From the NCBI RefSeq assembly GCF_003952165.1, contig NZ_RXFT01000001.1, forward strand, positions 806,001 through 870,000: DNA of 64,000 nucleotides, in the 5' to 3' direction. The notes beneath the pieces are model-generated. The model was not told the origin of the DNA. It did not search any database and saw only the letters and a program-made list of their open reading frames with translations. The stretch is from Variovorax guangxiensis. Its GTDB lineage: Bacteria > Pseudomonadota > Gammaproteobacteria > Burkholderiales > Burkholderiaceae_C. The translations under genes were made by a program, and so were the position numbers. Positions 62,726 through 64,000 of the stretch are shown here, piece by piece (position 1 is the stretch's first letter; every line of letters starts with the position of its first letter).

Positions 62726-64000
62726 GTGCGCCATATCCCCACAACACTCGCCAGCCTGCTGGCGGCCTTCGCGACAGTGGCGTCTCCCGCCATGGGCGCC
62801 GAGGTCGCGGCAACCGCCTCGGCCGCGGGCGCCATGCCCGCCGCAGCCACCGCCACCACGCAAGCCGCGGCGGCAGGCAGCAGCAGTGCCTCTGCCGCTG
62901 CCAACGGCAGCCGCCGATGCACCGCCATCATTCCCGACGACCAGCCGACCCAGGCCGTGCTGGGCAAGTCGGTGGTCATACCGCTGAAGGCGCGCGTGGT
63001 GCGCATCGTGGTCAGCGGCCAGCCGCCGAGCCGCGCACCTGTACCGGCGGCCGCCGCGGCTGCAGTGCCCGCCGGCATGCAGCCCGTCGCGGCACCCGCG
63101 GCCAACGCGAACACCAGCGACGGCGTCGCGGACGTCGACGTGACGCTGCTGAGCCCGACCGACCTGTTCTTCCGGGGCCGCCAGGCGGGCTCGATGAACG
63201 TGGTGCTGCAAAGCGCCGATGGCACCTGCTACATCAAGGACGTCATCGTCACCATCGACCCGATGGCCCTGCAGTCCAAGCTGGCCGAGCTGATGCCCGA
63301 GGAGCGCCGCATCCAGGTGCGCAGCGCCGAGAAGTCCATCGTGCTCACCGGCGAGATCAGCGACGCGCTCAAGCTCGACGACGTGATGAGCCTGGCCTCG
63401 GCCTACGGCGCCGACGGCAAGAAGGTGGTGAACCTGCTTCGCGTGGCGACGCCGCAGCAGGTGATGCTGGAAGTGAAGATCGCCGAGGTCAGCAAGACGC
63501 TGCTCGACAGGCTGGGCGCCGGCCTCAACGTTTCGCGCACGAGCAGCAGCGGGTTGAACACCTCCTCGCTGGTCTCGAATTTCCTCAGCGGCGGCGGCGG
63601 CCTCGTGCAGGCGCTGCGCATCGGCCGCGGCACGCTGACCGTCGACGGCCAGAAGGACGACGGGCTGGTGCGCATCCTCGCGGAGCCGAACATCATGGCC
63701 ATCAGCGGCCAGCAGGCCAGCTTCCTGTCGGGCGGCAAGATCTTCATTCCGGTTTCGCAAAGCGCTGCTGGTGGCAGCGGGACGAACATCACGCTGGAAG
63801 AGAAGGAGTTCGGCATCGGGGTCAAGTTCACGCCCACGGTGCTGAATGGCAACCGGGTCAACCTGAAGATGGTGTCCGAGGTGTCCGACCTGTCGCAGAC
63901 CGGCTCGCCGTTCACGACGGTCGGCGGCGTCACCGCCGTGCTGCCTTCGCTCACGGTGCGGCGCGCCGACACCACCGTGCAGCTCAACGACGGACAGAGC
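62726..64000 (+). CDS. cpaC: Flp pilus secretin CpaC (RcpA), 5' part
   Basis: 425 codons in an open frame from GTG 62726, preceded by AGGAGG eight bases upstream; it runs past the right edge. Signal peptide start (RHIPTTLASLLAAFATVASPAMG), an Ala-rich N-terminal region, the pilus/BON-like domain (DLFFRGRQAGSMNVVLQSADG to SIVLTGEISDALKLDDVMSLA), then the secretin domain (about 230 on: QQVMLEVKIAEVSK, RILAEPNIMAISGQQASFLSGG). It forms the outer-membrane channel for the Flp pilus. The end of the secretin domain is missing here. Confidence 0.92.
   Translation, partial: MRHIPTTLASLLAAFATVASPAMGAEVAATASAAGAMPAAATATTQAAAAGSSSASAAANGSRRCTAIIPDDQPTQAVLGKSVVIPLKARVVRIVVSGQPPSRAPVPAAAAAAVPAGMQPVAAPAANANTSDGVADVDVTLLSPTDLFFRGRQAGSMNVVLQSADGTCYIKDVIVTIDPMALQSKLAELMPEERRIQVRSAEKSIVLTGEISDALKLDDVMSLASAYGADGKKVVNLLRVATPQQVMLEVKIAEVSKTLLDRLGAGLNVSRTSSSGLNTSSLVSNFLSGGGGLVQALRIGRGTLTVDGQKDDGLVRILAEPNIMAISGQQASFLSGGKIFIPVSQSAAGGSGTNITLEEKEFGIGVKFTPTVLNGNRVNLKMVSEVSDLSQTGSPFTTVGGVTAVLPSLTVRRADTTVQLNDGQS

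Noticed and set aside
1..64000. CRISPR arrays, rRNA operons, insertion sequences or integrase genes
   Set aside because: None seen: no regularly spaced repeats, no conserved rRNA stretches and no transposase or integrase motifs in any supported gene.

Overview
The window is about 64 kb of very GC-rich chromosomal DNA with tightly packed genes, frequent 4-bp ATGA/GTGA overlaps and strong third-position GC. Gene content points to a beta-proteobacterium of the order Burkholderiales, family Comamonadaceae, most likely Variovorax or a close relative: a PatZ-type acetyltransferase, dodecin, HxlR/LysR/MocR regulators, a colanic-acid-like exopolysaccharide locus and a tad pilus locus. The genus is an inference from gene types, not a proven assignment. 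No rRNA, tRNA, CRISPR array or recognisable transposase was seen.

Layout. Positions 1-20.4 kb hold ordinary chromosomal genes: the end of a drug-efflux MFS transporter, an aldo/keto reductase, a TPR protein, a coupled DUF4105/lipase-lipoprotein pair, a PatZ-like acyl-CoA-synthetase/acetyltransferase, a phosphatase-like protein whose catalytic Cys is Ser, dodecin, an ABC transporter plus c-type cytochrome operon, and three divergently arranged regulator/enzyme groups (LysR with HAD and a D-amino-acid lyase; HxlR with SDR and a DsbA-like protein; MocR with a DJ-1 protein).

Positions 20.4-52.1 kb form one unidirectional minus-strand cluster of 20 genes, nearly all overlapping or separated by a few tens of bases. 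In transcription order: a giant A-T-KS-AT-T-aminotransferase PKS/NRPS hybrid, a C-A-T-C-T NRPS, an Sfp-type phosphopantetheinyl transferase, two exosortase-associated-type hydrolases, then Wza, Wzc, an initiating sugar-phosphate transferase, Fcl, Gmd, a Wzy-like polymerase, a GT4 glycosyltransferase, a fucosidase-like secreted protein, a second putative glycosyltransferase, a Wzx-like flippase, a WcaI-like glycosyltransferase, GalE, a LuxR-type response regulator and ManC. This is the most interesting part of the window: a complete Wzx/Wzy-type fucose-containing exopolysaccharide system apparently co-transcribed with a beta-amino-acid-forming NRPS/PKS assembly line that has no thioesterase. 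It suggests either an exopolysaccharide modified with a peptide/beta-amino-acyl group or co-production of a matrix-associated small molecule. The leader upstream (52.08-52.45 kb) has a strong hairpin, a palindrome at an activator-like position, and an imperfect direct repeat.

Positions 52.9-57.8 kb carry an NlpD-like degenerate LytM lipoprotein, a tiny membrane protein and an SbcD/SbcC-like (YhaO/YhaN-like) nuclease/ATPase pair. Positions 57.8-58.5 kb hold two tandem copies of a structured element resembling the phage P1 C4 antisense RNA, each followed by a two-part complementary target, ahead of a 100-residue unknown protein. Positions 58.5-60.4 kb encode three secreted proteins of unknown function, two of low complexity. 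Positions 61-64 kb start a tad (Flp pilus) locus: a 48-residue Flp pilin, CpaA/TadV peptidase, CpaB and the beginning of the CpaC secretin, which runs off the right edge.
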